This document shows positions 52,151-64,000 of a DNA stretch of 64,000 nt, piece by piece. The DNA is from Nomia melanderi (lineage: Eukaryota > Arthropoda > Insecta > Hymenoptera > Halictidae). The stretch spans positions 186,001 to 250,000 of the forward strand of contig NC_134999.1 in NCBI RefSeq assembly GCF_051020985.1, in the 5' to 3' direction. Numbering within the stretch: the stretch's first letter is position 1; each line of letters starts with the position of its first letter. A program made the position numbers and the translations under genes. The notes under the pieces were generated by a model. The model had not been told where the DNA came from, did not search any database, and saw only the letters and a program-made list of their open reading frames with translations.

Positions 52151-53094
52151 ACTTCAGAGAATTGATTTCACTTAAACTTTAGTGTACAAAACTTGCTACG
52201 CAAACTGACAAAGGGTCGCGTAAATATCACTTGTTTAAAAACACTGTTCGCCATTGCAGATTTTCCTCAGTATTTACAAGATCTAGCTTAAGGGGGCCTT
52301 ACACTTTCTCGGTCGAAAATTTTAACAATTTTTGTGGGACTGATAAAATAATGAAAAAACATCTTTTGAGTCCGTAATTTTTTTACTAAATAATGAAACA
52401 GTATATACATATATCTATATATATTTTACAGTGTGACTTTATTATAACGACTTTGAAAAACACGTCTAGCTCTTTCAAGTTCCCGAATGCGAATGATACG
52501 GAACACTCAAAAGTAAGGTGGGGTTCGCTTTTCTTTACAAGATCGTGTTTGGCCTTGCCAGGAGAAAAGTATCTTGACTTCGCGTGAAAAAATCCAGACA
52601 CATCTGGTTGCCTTTCTATCGCCTTTGTTTAGGCTAAAGATACAATATATGAACGTTGGGCATTTTTGCTTTTGCTAGCTTAGCATTAGTAATAATTCAA
52701 CAAACATAATGTCCAAGAGAAAAAAATTTTTAATGCTAACGATGAACTCTAATGAAGGAAAACGAAGAGCAAAAGTAAGAAATTTTCAAACGTGATGCGG
52801 TACTATTTTCTGTTGTCCGATCAATTTCAAATCTTATGCAGATTATTTTTTTATTCAGTCTGATAATTGTAGGGAGTATCCCCCAAAAAAGGTGGTCGGA
52901 TGATAATAGTGCATCTTACTCCCCAGTTTTTAACTCTATCGCCATCCGTTCCCACATCATTCTAAACCTGTTTTCGTGTTTTTCAAAAACTGAAATTGAT
53001 CAAACAGTTCAGTGTCCGACTGCTTGCAAGCATGGTATAAGTTTTTAAAATTTGTTACGTATTCCGATCGACCAAGGAGTGGTAGACTTCGTAA
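52151..53094. other. Host DNA, no gene recognised
   Basis: No recognisable feature. Short ORFs here (for example 52836-53048) do not show known motifs. Confidence 0.35.
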
Positions 53095-53345
53095 AACGAC
53101 GCCGAAAATGGTTCGACGCGTCGGAATAAGACAACGATCCGAAACATATATATATATATATATTGTGAGAAAGATATTGTGAAAAATTTTGTTCAAGAAG
53201 AGAATATTACTCTTCTACCGTCACCGCGCAGTCACCCGATCTAAATCCCATTGAGAACTTGTGGAGTAAAGAGAGCAATACGCAATTATAAACCAACAAA
53301 TTTGAACGACTCGTACTCTACAATAGAGACGGCTTCCAAGCCGTA
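53095..53345 (+). mobile_element. Tc1/mariner transposase relic
   Basis: Frames on the plus strand carry DNDPKH (about 53130-53147), FVQEENITLLPS (about 53185-53222) and SPDLNPIENLWS (about 53231-53266), hallmark C-terminal motifs of Tc1-like transposases around the last two catalytic acids. A (TA)n expansion at about 53146-53162 has displaced part of the segment and frames shift. No intact terminal repeats are seen. Non-functional. Confidence 0.8.
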
Positions 53346-53488
53346 ATATTACAGTAAAGTAACGTGAAAAATGAATAGATTCCATGCCAAAAAGATTCGG
53401 CAGAGTTTATAAAAAATGATAGATTTTGGACGGAATACTAAATATTTTCATTAAAATCTCTCTCCTTGTATTTATTTTTTACTATCAT

Positions 53489-53829
53489 TGTTGAATTCCG
53501 GGTTGAGAGAATTATTACAACACTTTTAAGATAAACTCGGAGACTTTATTATGTGATGATCAGTTCCGCACGCAAGTACAAGTAATGTCGTTCTCTATGC
53601 CTTGTGGCAAGATGCATCTTTATATATATATATCGAGTCAGGGGGTGAGTAATGGAAATACAAAGCCTAGTGTAAGGGCAGAGTGCAGAGGACAGGATGA
53701 GTCAGTAGGTACAGGAGACTAGATGAGCAGGCGTTTGAATAGTGTGATTAGGATGTTTGTTGCCGGATGATTCTATGTGTTTATGGAGTGATGAGATGTT
53801 GCTGTTGTCGATGAGTTGGTCTTACAACA
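53489..53829 (-). mobile_element. Probable solo LTR
   Basis: A 341-bp segment bounded by TGTTG and CAACA. In the minus orientation it has a TATATAAA box (about 53620-53635), then about 70 bp later AATAAAG (about 53552), the spacing of an LTR promoter and polyadenylation signal. The flanks (ATCAT and TTATT) do not form a clean target duplication. Confidence 0.5.
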
Positions 53830-55735
53830 TTATTCTACAGTCTTAAACTTTTGTCAATGGAAAGAAGACGCAGATTCACTTTCTTTTTTTTATATTCTGC
53901 CTAATATGTTCAGAAACAAAGTACACATTTGTTTGTAAAGATGTAAACAAATGATTAATTGGTTGCAATAAAAAAAGAACATTGTATTTACGTGTGTAAA
54001 CGGTTCGCCCTTTTGCGTGTCGATACTTGGGAGCCTGAGAGATAGTCCAGGCTCATTGACAAATTTATGACCAAGGGGACCACCATGACCTGGGTTACGT
54101 ACGCCCTCGTCTGAAGAGTTTTCCTTTTTAGAAAAGCAGTTGAGGAAAAGCAGTTAGTCGCCGTTCCTCGTTACAGCCACATCGCGTAATAAATATATTT
54201 AACCTGACTACGAACTTAGTTTTTATTTTAGTAGCCCTACACGTGTTTTATAAGAAATCAATAATCTCTTTTTTTGTTCTTTTCGTCTGAAACTTTTGTT
54301 CGCTAAACGATTTGATGTGTTTGTGCGTTTTTCCTTCAACACATGCAAAATAAGAATCCTAAATATATGTATATAACTCGAAATCAACTTCCATGCACAA
54401 GTTATGTCCGTGAGGATTTCGGAGTCGAGCGATCGTTACTTTGGTGGGGAGCTCGAGCAACAGTCGATGCATTAGCGAAAACCGGTGCTGGATCGGAAAT
54501 AATTCTGGCACGGTCTGCAGTGCGCCGCTACTCCGAGGGTTAAAACTAACCACGTGGAGCGAGAAATATTCGTTAAAAACAATTGACTATCGCATTGCGT
54601 GGGACCACACACATAACTGCAAAACGATGTAAAATTAGAGGACGTAATTCGGGGTCCCACTGTATGTTTTCCAGACAGCATCGGCAAGGGAAAGTATTCA
54701 TGTAATGCTGTGTAAATAAAAACGAACAGAACCATATCGACCGTAATAATATATATATATATATATATATATATCTACAAGACGCACGATTTTAGGACCA
54801 TGCTTAAAGGCTACGTTAAAATGTCTCGTTGAAAAAGGCGCGAAGCATGCGATTACTCGGCTCGGAATCAAGGCTCTTAAGGACGTGATCCTCGACTCGA
54901 TTTCAACCCTGCATCGACGGCATCTTTATCGCCTTCAAGGGCTGTGACGCATTATTCCGTTGATCGGAGTTGACCCGATCTTCCGGCGTCAGGTTACATC
55001 TGTTGTCGAGGTAACTCTGAGAGTGTGTTTCAAGGGAGGAAGTCTCGCTGGTTTTGGAGCACGAGTTTTTATTTAGTTGAGCTGAGTATAATATTTGAGT
55101 ACAAACGTCGTAATGTTGCTCGTCTAAAGAAAAACTGCCTCCTCTTTTCCGTTTTTCCTCCGTATTTAAAGGATTATGTAAAGGAGTGTGGGAAAGGGAA
55201 TTTGGGAGAACTGAGGGCTGCAGCGTTTTTTTGGGAACGTGGCTTTATAATCTTGGAATTCCATCGCGGCAGTCCCTGAATTTTTGGAAAAGGTGAATTT
55301 TGTCACCGGATGCATAAATTTGGTATCTAAAAGGAAAACTGGACAGTTAAAAGGAAAAGGGGATTTTCAGGATACATAATAGGTGCATAGACAGAAGGTT
55401 GTTTTAGGTTCGGAAAAAAGGCGGAAGATTGGAATGCAACCTCGGAAAAGACCTCCACTTGACAATCCCCAAATGAGATAAAAGGGGTATGTGGTGATGC
55501 CTACCACGACACATCCGGATCATGCACCCCGGCGCGTGTGTTTTCTTTCGTGACATCGTCACGTAGGCCAAGTTTTCTTACAGCTATGATATTTATTAAA
55601 TATTTCGTCGTAAAAAGTATTTGAAGGCATTTTGTGAAAAGGGGGAAAAGAGAAAGAGCGGAGTGCGCGTAGTCAATTGGGCGACCTTTGCGTGACCACC
55701 TACGTTGGCACTTCAACGCAAGACCAGGTCATAAA
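53830..55735. other. Host DNA with a GC-richer stretch, no assigned gene
   Basis: From about 54370 the GC content rises compared with the surroundings and CpG is frequent. It could be the promoter or untranslated part of a host gene, or an old LTR. A (TA)n microsatellite lies at about 54748-54772. ORFs such as 55025-55279 show no known motif. Confidence 0.3.
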
Positions 55736-55957
55736 CTACGGTGCCTGCGTAAAGGGCAAAACTGTTGGAGCCTTAATGGAAAATGTAGAAGAAAGGGCCC
55801 GCTGTTTTAGAGCGCGAGGGTCGATATTTTCCACGACTAAAAGGGTTGCCGATTTGTCGCCTTCGTGAACGATCGCCTGAAACAGTGCTCCCGAGACTCC
55901 CAATACCAGTAAATTGAATACAACATAACGTTTAGTAATTCCTAAGCCATTCACCAC
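55736..55957 (-). CDS. Possible small secreted protein or first exon (hypothetical)
   Basis: A 73-codon ORF on the minus strand. It starts MVNGLGITKRYVVFNLLVLGVSG: a basic start then a hydrophobic core resembling a signal peptide, possibly cleaved around residues 24-28. The remainder (GDKSATLLVVENIDPRALKQ...) has ordinary composition. It lies at the edge of the GC-richer stretch. I do not recognise a family and see no convincing splice donor, so it may be a single-exon peptide, a first exon or chance. The main support is composition and the signal-like N-terminus. Confidence 0.25.
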   Translation of the reverse strand: MVNGLGITKRYVVFNLLVLGVSGALFQAIVHEGDKSATLLVVENIDPRALKQRALSSTFSIKAPTVLPFTQAP

Positions 55958-58900
55958 GCTTGCCCTTCATCACGCTCCATCCTACATATTCATGTTTTTC
56001 ATTCTTCTACGAAATGTACCATTCCAAACATTGTAAATAATAATAGAAGTGACAAAGACTAATTGAGAATAAAATAGAAAAAGGAAAAACAGATAAAATT
56101 AATTAAAAATGGTAAAGCATAGAAATAATAGGAAAATATTTATCTATTGAAACAGAACGAAAAAAAATTGATTCCGGACGAATTTGAATTGTTGGTACAG
56201 TAGTAAAGTATTTAAGTATCTCTCGAAACCGAAAAAATTACATGGAAAATATCTTTTTACATATTAAATATTGATGAAAATTACCAAATACGGATCGGCT
56301 TATTTGTGTTCTGGATTCATTAAGCAAAATTTTATCAAAATCGATGTGGTACTCACTGTAACGCCTCCTTGTGAGATTAAATGAGGTTCTATCAGTTACC
56401 CACCACAAAAATGGAGCCGAAAGTTAAGACAATAGAAACAATAACAAAAATACGTTCCTAAATAAATTATAAACACATTGCTATGAATACAAATAATTTT
56501 GCTCCTGAAATCAGTGTCACAACGGCGTTTTTGAGACAAAAGACTTGGCCCCGAATGTTGAAACGGTTAAGAACAGGAAGATTGGCCGATTTGGCCTTTT
56601 TTGGCGGCCGAAAGTCAATTTCAAAAATTTCTAAATGCCTAAGCTATAAACTTTTTGCTCCCGAGATACTTGAATATGCGAGGAATAAGGTATCAATTGT
56701 CTTTTTTTCATTCGTGCACTCATAAACTCGTGTGCTTCATTGAAAGTTGGGAGTTTTCGTTGCACACGATTTGCTCTTTCAATTCTTCGAAACATTTTCG
56801 TCTGTTTCAAAGACATTGTGTATACTTATCATGTATCTTTGTGTCATTATTTATATTTAAGCGTGATTTATAATCAATAATATTTCTTAGAACTGTAATA
56901 CTTCATATATGATTTTATTATATTGTCCTGTGAGGTGCGGCATTCTTTCAAGCACTATTATATTCGGTAAAACTATATGTTTATTATGCATAAAAAAAGT
57001 TTTGCATATACATGTTTGTGGGAATGGATGTATTTGAGTGTGAGAAGAGATATATTGATGAGTGATGAATGTGTGTGCAATAGATGAATAATGCGACTGT
57101 GTGCGTGTGTGAGCGCGTTTTGAATAAATGTTCAAAGCATTGGAATATTCTAGACTAAATTTATTTTCTCTATATTGATTTTTATGTTAATAATGTTCGT
57201 TTTCTATTAATTTAGAATATTCCAAATATACGTGAAGTTAATGCATGGCAATGAAAGAATGTTCTAGAAATTGTGCGAGTAAGACAAGAGCATCAGAGTG
57301 TATAAATAGTGTGTGCGTTGTTTGATTTGTGGATTATTTTATTGTGAGTTGTTATGAAATAATTATACTGTTTCAAATAAAATTCTCTTTCTTCTACATA
57401 CTTTAAATATGTACTTTTTGGTTTTAGAGCATTTTTCCTGAAGCGCAACACGAAGCGCTCGAACGCCCGGCCGTGGCCGTACGCTCGCATATAATTAATA
57501 TTTATTAAGCTATTGTATATTATATATGTAGGATGGGTACTGTGAGTAGCAGTAGTTAATCGTGAAGAACTTATCAAACATATAACGTATTTAATGTAAA
57601 ATATATATGTACTAGGGTTCTTCGCCCGATTCTTAAAACTAAAACATTCGTCCGACGCATCGTCCCAAACACTTCAGCAGGCACGAGGTTACACAGCACA
57701 CTCACACATTCATACACACAACGCATATACACTCGGCCAACCTACATATAATTGATTCCAATCATATAATATTACCTATTGAGCTATTATTATTTATTAT
57801 GTAACCCATGGGTTACATAATGTAACCCATTCCATGTAAATATGAATTTTTTTATATAAGTATATATAATTAACAATATTTAATATTTATTCATTTATTA
57901 TATACTTTATAACTGATTATTATTATATTATGTTATCATATTTTGTCGAACAAATTCGATATATTGGTGTTTTTAATTTTGGCCGCCTAAAATGGCCAAA
58001 TCGGCAACTGTGCATCGCGCCGGAGATTTTGCGACTACTATTTTCATGTAACTACTATTTTCATATTTTCGTATAATGCGATATATAACAAAGTTCAGGA
58101 ATTTTTCGCATTTAAAGATGAGTTACGGTTATTTGAGCATTACAATTGTTTTCTTCGCTGTCATCAATTCCTCCTATTTCCTAATTCTTTTATTTTTCAT
58201 ACATTATAGAAAATATAAGTTGACATGGTAATACACGTTCGAAACATGTTATTATATACAACGCGTGACGTATTAACCGCGTTATACGGGAGTCTGCTGT
58301 GTTTGTAAACAAACTCTATTATCTGAACGTCGCCAAGGATTGAGCTCTCTTATTAGAACAAAGAAGATCACCAACATATTTCAATAAATAAGATGCTATT
58401 ATAAAAAGAACTTTATGATTTGTATTATGAGAATACTTTTGATTGTGTTTTTGGAAAGGTTTGGGGGGGGGGGGGCACTTTGATAGATGCAAAGGTTAAC
58501 AGTCCGTAATATTTTAACTATAATAGCGTGAAAAAGAGAACAATCCGAGCAGAAGATACGCTTTGTCTGAATAATGCTTTATAAACATAAACTAACTATC
58601 ATGAAATAATTTTTTGTGGGACTAAATATCAAATTCAGTCCCGTGATTAGAACCGCACGTTCTAATCAAACGAAAATTTATATTGCTTCGCTGTAAAAGA
58701 GAAGCAAATATTTTGCATATTTGCAATATTCAATAATCATATCCATATTCAAATTTTTGGAAGAAGCCGGTGGATAAGTACAATAATATTATATGGGCTT
58801 CTTATTAAATTTTGTAATGTACTAGCTTTAGCAACGAGAAAAATGACGCCACATAGTGGTAACATTTTGTAACACACTAAACTTCATGTATTTACTTTTG

Positions 58901-59753
58901 TATACAGGATGTGTATACAATGTACATATAGTCTGGGTCTTGGGACTGTGCCGATTACACACAAGGTAAAAAGTCACAGGGCAAGGAGAATTGACCGCAT
59001 GCTTCATCTTGGTTTTTCTAGGAAACAAATTGGTTAGTCAGATTCCTGTATCACCGAATTTCCGTAAATATTGAAAACTGCAACAAACGAAATTCAACGC
59101 TAATGTATCGTCGCATCTCACTCTGTCGCATTATGTTCCGTTTGCTTTCTTCGAAACAAGGTTTCATTATCGCAATGAATAATGCAACGTTTGTTTGACA
59201 ATGCCCGTACAAACTCAACTCACCCGTTCCTCTTTTAAGCAACTAATTTTCTCGACCTCGTGATGTGATTTTTTTCGGAGGTCCAAACTTTAAAAAATAT
59301 TTAATTTTGCAGGCAAGTGTGATATTATGAGAGATACGCGTAAAAGTTGATTTTTCCAATATTTAAAATTAAATGTTTTAATATAAATTCATGAAATCAT
59401 ATACTTTTGAACATTGAATTTTATGAAGCCCTTATGTACCCGTTTGTTGAGATAAAAATTGGAAGAATCTCCGTGATCATCTTTAAACATGTTTCTGTAA
59501 CATTATATTTAAGTTTCCTTTCACTCTTAGCGAAAAGATGTCCAAATTCGTCAACGACTTATCATCTGCCCGCCATTCGTTAGGCCTGTGTCATATGATT
59601 ACAAAATTGCGATTCACGTTGCACAGTAGAGTATTTGCTCGATTTGGGTGGCCAAATTTAAAGATATGTTTATATCGACTTTTCACAAGAAAATATGGAA
59701 TGTAATATAATAATATACTATAATAATAGGCAATCATGTGGCATATGTATATA
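55958..59753. other. Host DNA, possible TE fragments, no assigned gene
   Basis: A TATAAATA at about 57300 followed by AATAAA at 57376 looks LTR-like, but ends could not be set. Two roughly 30-bp inverted copies lie at 56582-56613 and 57977-58007 (core CCGATTTGGCC). A short poly-G lies near 58463. Confidence 0.35.
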
Positions 59754-60144
59754 TGTAGGGTTTTTCCAGATGAGTGACTGAGTGTGGGATGAATGGTTTC
59801 TTGTGCGTGCGTGCGGGCGATAGGTCATACTGCGTCGGATCGGCGCCGCGATGTTTGGTAAATAGTATGACTGCGTTTGGAAAATCTTGAGTGGCTGATA
59901 GAATGCGAGGAAGAGTGTCATGGAACCGAGCGACTGGACCGTGAGAAAAGCGTGTGCATTAAAAGCGACATTCGATGAGAGACATTTTGAGAGAGAGTTG
60001 GTAAGTAACCCTTAGCGAGTCAGCAAGTTATATTGAAATAAAGTGTTCTTCACATTTTTGTTATTGTTACTTAGTAAGTGTATCTTTTGTTTTTTCATTC
60101 CCTATCACGGCAACACGTGGGATTTTTAATAAATTAATCCTACA
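59754..60144 (+). mobile_element. Probable solo LTR
   Basis: A 391-bp segment with inverted termini TGTAGGGTT/AATCCTACA (one mismatch), flanked by TATA on both sides (59750-59753 and 60145-60148), which is a weak signal in AT-rich DNA. It contains a TATA-like ATTAAAAG (about 59958) and AATAAAG (about 60036), consistent with an LTR transcription unit. Confidence 0.55.
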
Positions 60145-60367
60145 TATAATTTCATATATTTATATATCATATACTACATTATGTAATATACAATAATATA
60201 ATACAGAATACAGAATAATAGATCATAAATAATATATAATTGTTTAATTTATTCATTTCCTATGAATTTTCTATATTACTGAGCAAAATTAAAGGGTTAG
60301 AAAATTCCGGTTGAAAAATTGCTGAAATTGAAAATGATATTTTCTTAGAAAAGAATTTGTTTCGAAG

Positions 60368-60674
60368 TACACCTGACCCTCGATTTACGCGAATGAGAAT
60401 CGCGTAAATAGAGCCTGTGAGTACAGGAGAAAACAAAATATTGAAGAGAAAAGCTGGTATAAATTTTCGAAATACATATTTATTTCACATAGCTTAACAA
60501 AAGAAATAATAATAATGACATTTTAGGAAAGAAAAGTATACTTTATTCGCTGTTACTAAATTCAGATCGCGTAAATTGAGATCGCACGCAAAAACTGCCG
60601 CGTAGTGTTCCAATTGACCGTGTAAAAAAGAGGCTCGCGTGAAAAAAGTCCGCGTAAATCGAGGATCAGGTGTA
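60368..60674. mobile_element. MITE with 24-bp terminal inverted repeats (pogo/mariner type)
   Basis: Ends TACACCTGACCCTCGATTTA at 60368 and its inverted match ending at 60674 agree in 23 of 24 bases. The outermost TA is the likely target duplication. About 300 bp long, no ORF. TIRs containing CCTCGATTTACGCG resemble those of Tigger/pogo-like elements. Confidence 0.75.
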
Positions 60675-63633
60675 TATAAAACTATATAAAACAATGTAAT
60701 AATTAAGCTATATTAAACTTAATGACCTTAGTAAGTGGGTTTTCGAAACACTACAGATCGCGACGCGTGGCACGCGGTAGCTACATAGATTTGCGGCGCG
60801 CCGCGGTAAACAAAATGCTCTAGAACAAAACGGCGGACACACGCGGATGAGTTTATTTTTTATCAGAATCTCAAAACCTTACTAAATACAACAGTGCTCG
60901 AAAGAATGCCAGAATGCATTTTGATTTATGATAAAATCATTCGTGCAGTTGTAAATACAACTGTATGAAATATCGATAATGTATCAGTTATGTTAAAATG
61001 TGAACATTTACATAAAGATTCATGGTAAAAAGGTAATGAACTATTAAAGGCATAGTATATGCTTACACGACACGACACGACACGACACTGCACGACGCAA
61101 CGCCAGAGAATCTTGTAATAAGCAGTTATAGTTTTTGTAGCATTTTTATAATTTACTTAAAATTGTATAGGCTTGATTTCTTGTTCAACTTTCGGTTTCA
61201 TTTTTTATAGATTTTATATTTCTCGTTTCTATATAGAAAATGATGTACCTTTTGTAGCTTTAGTCAGTGTAACTGACTAAATTTTGCATATTTTAGTTTG
61301 TTTTCACTTTACATGGTTTTACATAGAAAAACCAAAATTTCGATATATGCAGAAAATATTCTGAAGAGCCGATTTTACCTGTAAATCCAGGGATAGATCT
61401 TCTATTCTTGAAATGTATAAAATGTGCAAAACACTAATTTTAAGATAAGGTTTTGTTCAGACTTTTCCAACACTTTCAATGCTAAAAATCATGTTTTTAG
61501 AGGTTTTCTCGCTATTTTATATGGTGTAATAATCAATAAGTGTGGTAAATCTCAATATATTCGAAGTTCCGTACTCGTGGAAAAGTATATGGTTTAATTA
61601 AAAAAAAATCATTCAAATCAATCGATTAGTTTTCGATATTTATTTCAGTAGTCTGAACAAGTTTTTTCTTCTGTAAATTCTAAACCAAGGATGTCGAATT
61701 GGAAGCTCTCTCTTTCTAAGATCTGTCTTCAGAGTTACCCTCTCCCCATACCTATGTACTTCCATGTATTAGCCTATTAAAAAATGCTACATAGAGGTTG
61801 CTTACGTACACAGAGTATCAGACATTGAGTGTAGACAGGTCGACACCCCTGTTCTAGATCGTAATCACCCGTTAAACATTTAGGTAAAGAAATTCTCTCT
61901 TTGACATAGAGGAAAGGCATTATATCTTTGGGATTAATGAAAAAACATGACATGTAATATTGTAGTATAGAATAATAATACGTTACACATGAGTTATTCA
62001 GAAATTCGAGTTTATAATAATTATACTGTACATAGTCTGAATGTTATTATACGAAAAAGCTAGGTGCCTAACTACAAGATTCATAAAGTGGAATTATTTT
62101 TACATATTTTCTGTAAGGCAAGTATATCTCTTGCCTTTCCATATTCCATATTCATCTTTACACTTCTCTTCCTACATATTTTCTCACTTTATATTTAGGA
62201 AAATCTTTATTTCAATAGTAAATTCAAATTTACTACATGTTACGTCAAGTGTACACGGACAAACATTAAACTCTAGTTGATATAAGGGGCGGATATATGT
62301 ACAATTTACATACGCGACAGGACAAACGATATTGTTTTGATAGCGTAAAATAAATAAATAATTGTATTTTGCACCTTTTATTAACAAATAAATATGCACT
62401 TAGCGATCATATAGATGTTATATTTTTATGACGTAATATTTTTATTCACACCGCAAGTAACATTTCATTGTTTTGCAAGTTTATTGAGCGTTATGTTGCG
62501 AAAAATAGAAAAAGAAATACTAGTGTATTGAAAAGTTCTTTAACACTGACTTAAATCTTAATCGAAACTTTCATAAACATCGCATTGATAGTATTGATTT
62601 TATACAATTGAAACATAGAAACGACACAGAAGTATACAAAATTGTTACTCAACGGATTAATTTTACTCGTAAATAATTTAAATCAGAATAATTTGAATAT
62701 ACAATTTAAAATGACATATCGAAAAGAAACATATCATAGATGATATACGTATTATACGTATACATGATCATTCGACATATTCGTGTTGCGACTTTTTTTG
62801 GATTTGTATTTTTGTTTTAAATTCATCGGATAGAGTAGTGTCCTACTGCGTTTTCCTTTCAGATTCTTACAAAAAAAGCTCGAAATTAAAATAGCATACG
62901 TGCAATGTGAAACGACAAATATTTAAACAGAGTTTAAATGTTCGCAAACATCGATTATTTCGCTTAAAACTTCAATTTTTTCTAAATTGTACATCTGCCA
63001 CTAAATCTGTACTGCGACCAACCCGCTCAATGACCCTTGATGATTCAAATTTTGCCGGCTATACACTAGTCATTTTGTTCATTTGAATTCATCGGTAGCA
63101 GCTCGTTGACAAAACAAACCATTATTTAAACGCATTTCAACGTTATATTTTTAACAGTCTTTCAATTATTCATTTGTGATTTACGATTTTATTACTGCAT
63201 ACTTTCTATGCACTCAAAACACTCTTTTCCACGTACACTCTTCTCGGGGGCTTACACTATCATATTTTCATTAAAAAAGTCACCCATTAAACACTTACAA
63301 ATTACAATATATCACTGGATTGAATTGATGATACAAAAGTAAATGCTATTTCTATTTTTGTCAATCAGTAATATGGTTCGTTTGATCATATTGAAAAAAT
63401 TTAATTTCAAAATTTGAAACAGTTGGTCAACTTTATTTAATTCATTAACAAATAATTAATTAAACATAAAAATTATTTGATGCCACTGGTTGAACATGAT
63501 CAAACGCAACTGTTGGTAAGTACTGTACTTTCTTATTGCTTTAGGATTGATCATACAATCAAAGTAAATAGATAAATGAAACCTGGTAGAAAAACGTTCA
63601 ATATTTTTTAAAGAAATTCGCATCACTTTTGCA
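60675..63633. other. AT-rich host DNA, no gene recognised
   Basis: Nothing recognisable except a short (CACGA)n microsatellite at about 61070-61088. Confidence 0.4.
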
Positions 63634-63637
63634 TTAA

Positions 63638-63910
63638 CCCTCGAATACGAGATGGCTGTGTAGTACATTATAATTACCAAGTGTAAGGTCATTTTGACTC
63701 ATAGTAAACATTTCAATAATATATATTTCAATATATATATATTATTATTATTATTATTATTTTGAAAAAAAGATTTTATATTGAACCTTTTTTTATTATA
63801 TTTTTGAATAGGCACATCATCATTAATGTCAAATTCAGGTGAATCAATTTCACAACAGCCGACCATTACGTTAAATCGGTCAAAATGACCGAGCATGCAG
63901 ATACCGAGGG
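63638..63910. mobile_element. piggyBac-type MITE
   Basis: A 273-bp element starting CCCTCG and ending CGAGGG, flanked by TTAA at 63634-63637 and 63911-63914, the target duplication of piggyBac elements. Sub-terminal inverted copies of GGTCATTTTGAC (about 63687 and 63873) fit known piggyBac MITE ends. An (ATT)n tract lies inside at about 63740-63762. Confidence 0.7.
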
Positions 63911-64000
63911 TTAATAAAGAATCAGTACAATCAATTTGAAGTGTCGATTGCTAATGTAATTACAAATTATACTACCGGTACGATAAGCGTCGTCCGAGAA

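Overview
The window looks like nuclear DNA of an insect, probably a hymenopteran. The reasons are an insect-type U2 snRNA gene, relics of jockey, Ty3/gypsy, Tc1/mariner and piggyBac-type elements, and AT-rich non-coding DNA. Two things stand out: a tandem array of U2-snRNA-targeted retrotransposons on the left, and a 7.8-kb block of bacterial (Spiroplasma-like) DNA in the middle.

Region 1 (1-34814, minus strand). Five head-to-tail copies (A, partial at the left edge; B; C; D; E) of a non-LTR retrotransposon with an R2-like layout. The single ORF of about 1755 aa has two C2H2 zinc fingers, a very long Pro/Ser/Thr/Ala-rich linker, a reverse transcriptase (YADD), a C-x2-C-x8-H-x4-C knuckle and a PD-(D/E)xK endonuclease. 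The copies are separated by U2 fragments that all start at U2 nt 38. The only intact U2 gene (34630-34814) sits at the upstream end of the array. Target and protein type fit the Utopia lineage described for wasps and other eukaryotes. Each 3' UTR is AT-rich and very variable, but ends in a small conserved RNA fold. C and D are almost identical, with a period of 8037 bp.

Region 2 (34815-about 35870). U2 upstream flank and unremarkable AT-rich DNA.

Region 3 (about 35873-43717, plus strand). Bacterial DNA read with TGA as Trp: 3' part of an FtsX-type ABC permease, its ATPase, lysS, a broken coiled-coil gene, a lipoprotein gene, and rlmH cut short at the 3' side. Both ends are cut inside genes, the coiled-coil gene has three lesions, and LysS has Cys in place of the motif-2 Arg. 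This fits a fairly recent lateral transfer from a Spiroplasma-type symbiont into the insect chromosome. A chimeric assembly is the main alternative.

Region 4 (43718-64000). Host DNA with no confident protein-coding gene. It holds a jockey-like LINE relic split by a solo LTR with a perfect 5-bp target duplication, an internally deleted gypsy fragment, a Tc1-like transposase relic, two further solo-LTR candidates, a TIR MITE of pogo/mariner type, a TTAA-flanked piggyBac-type MITE, a 9-bp minisatellite, and one possible small secreted-protein ORF.
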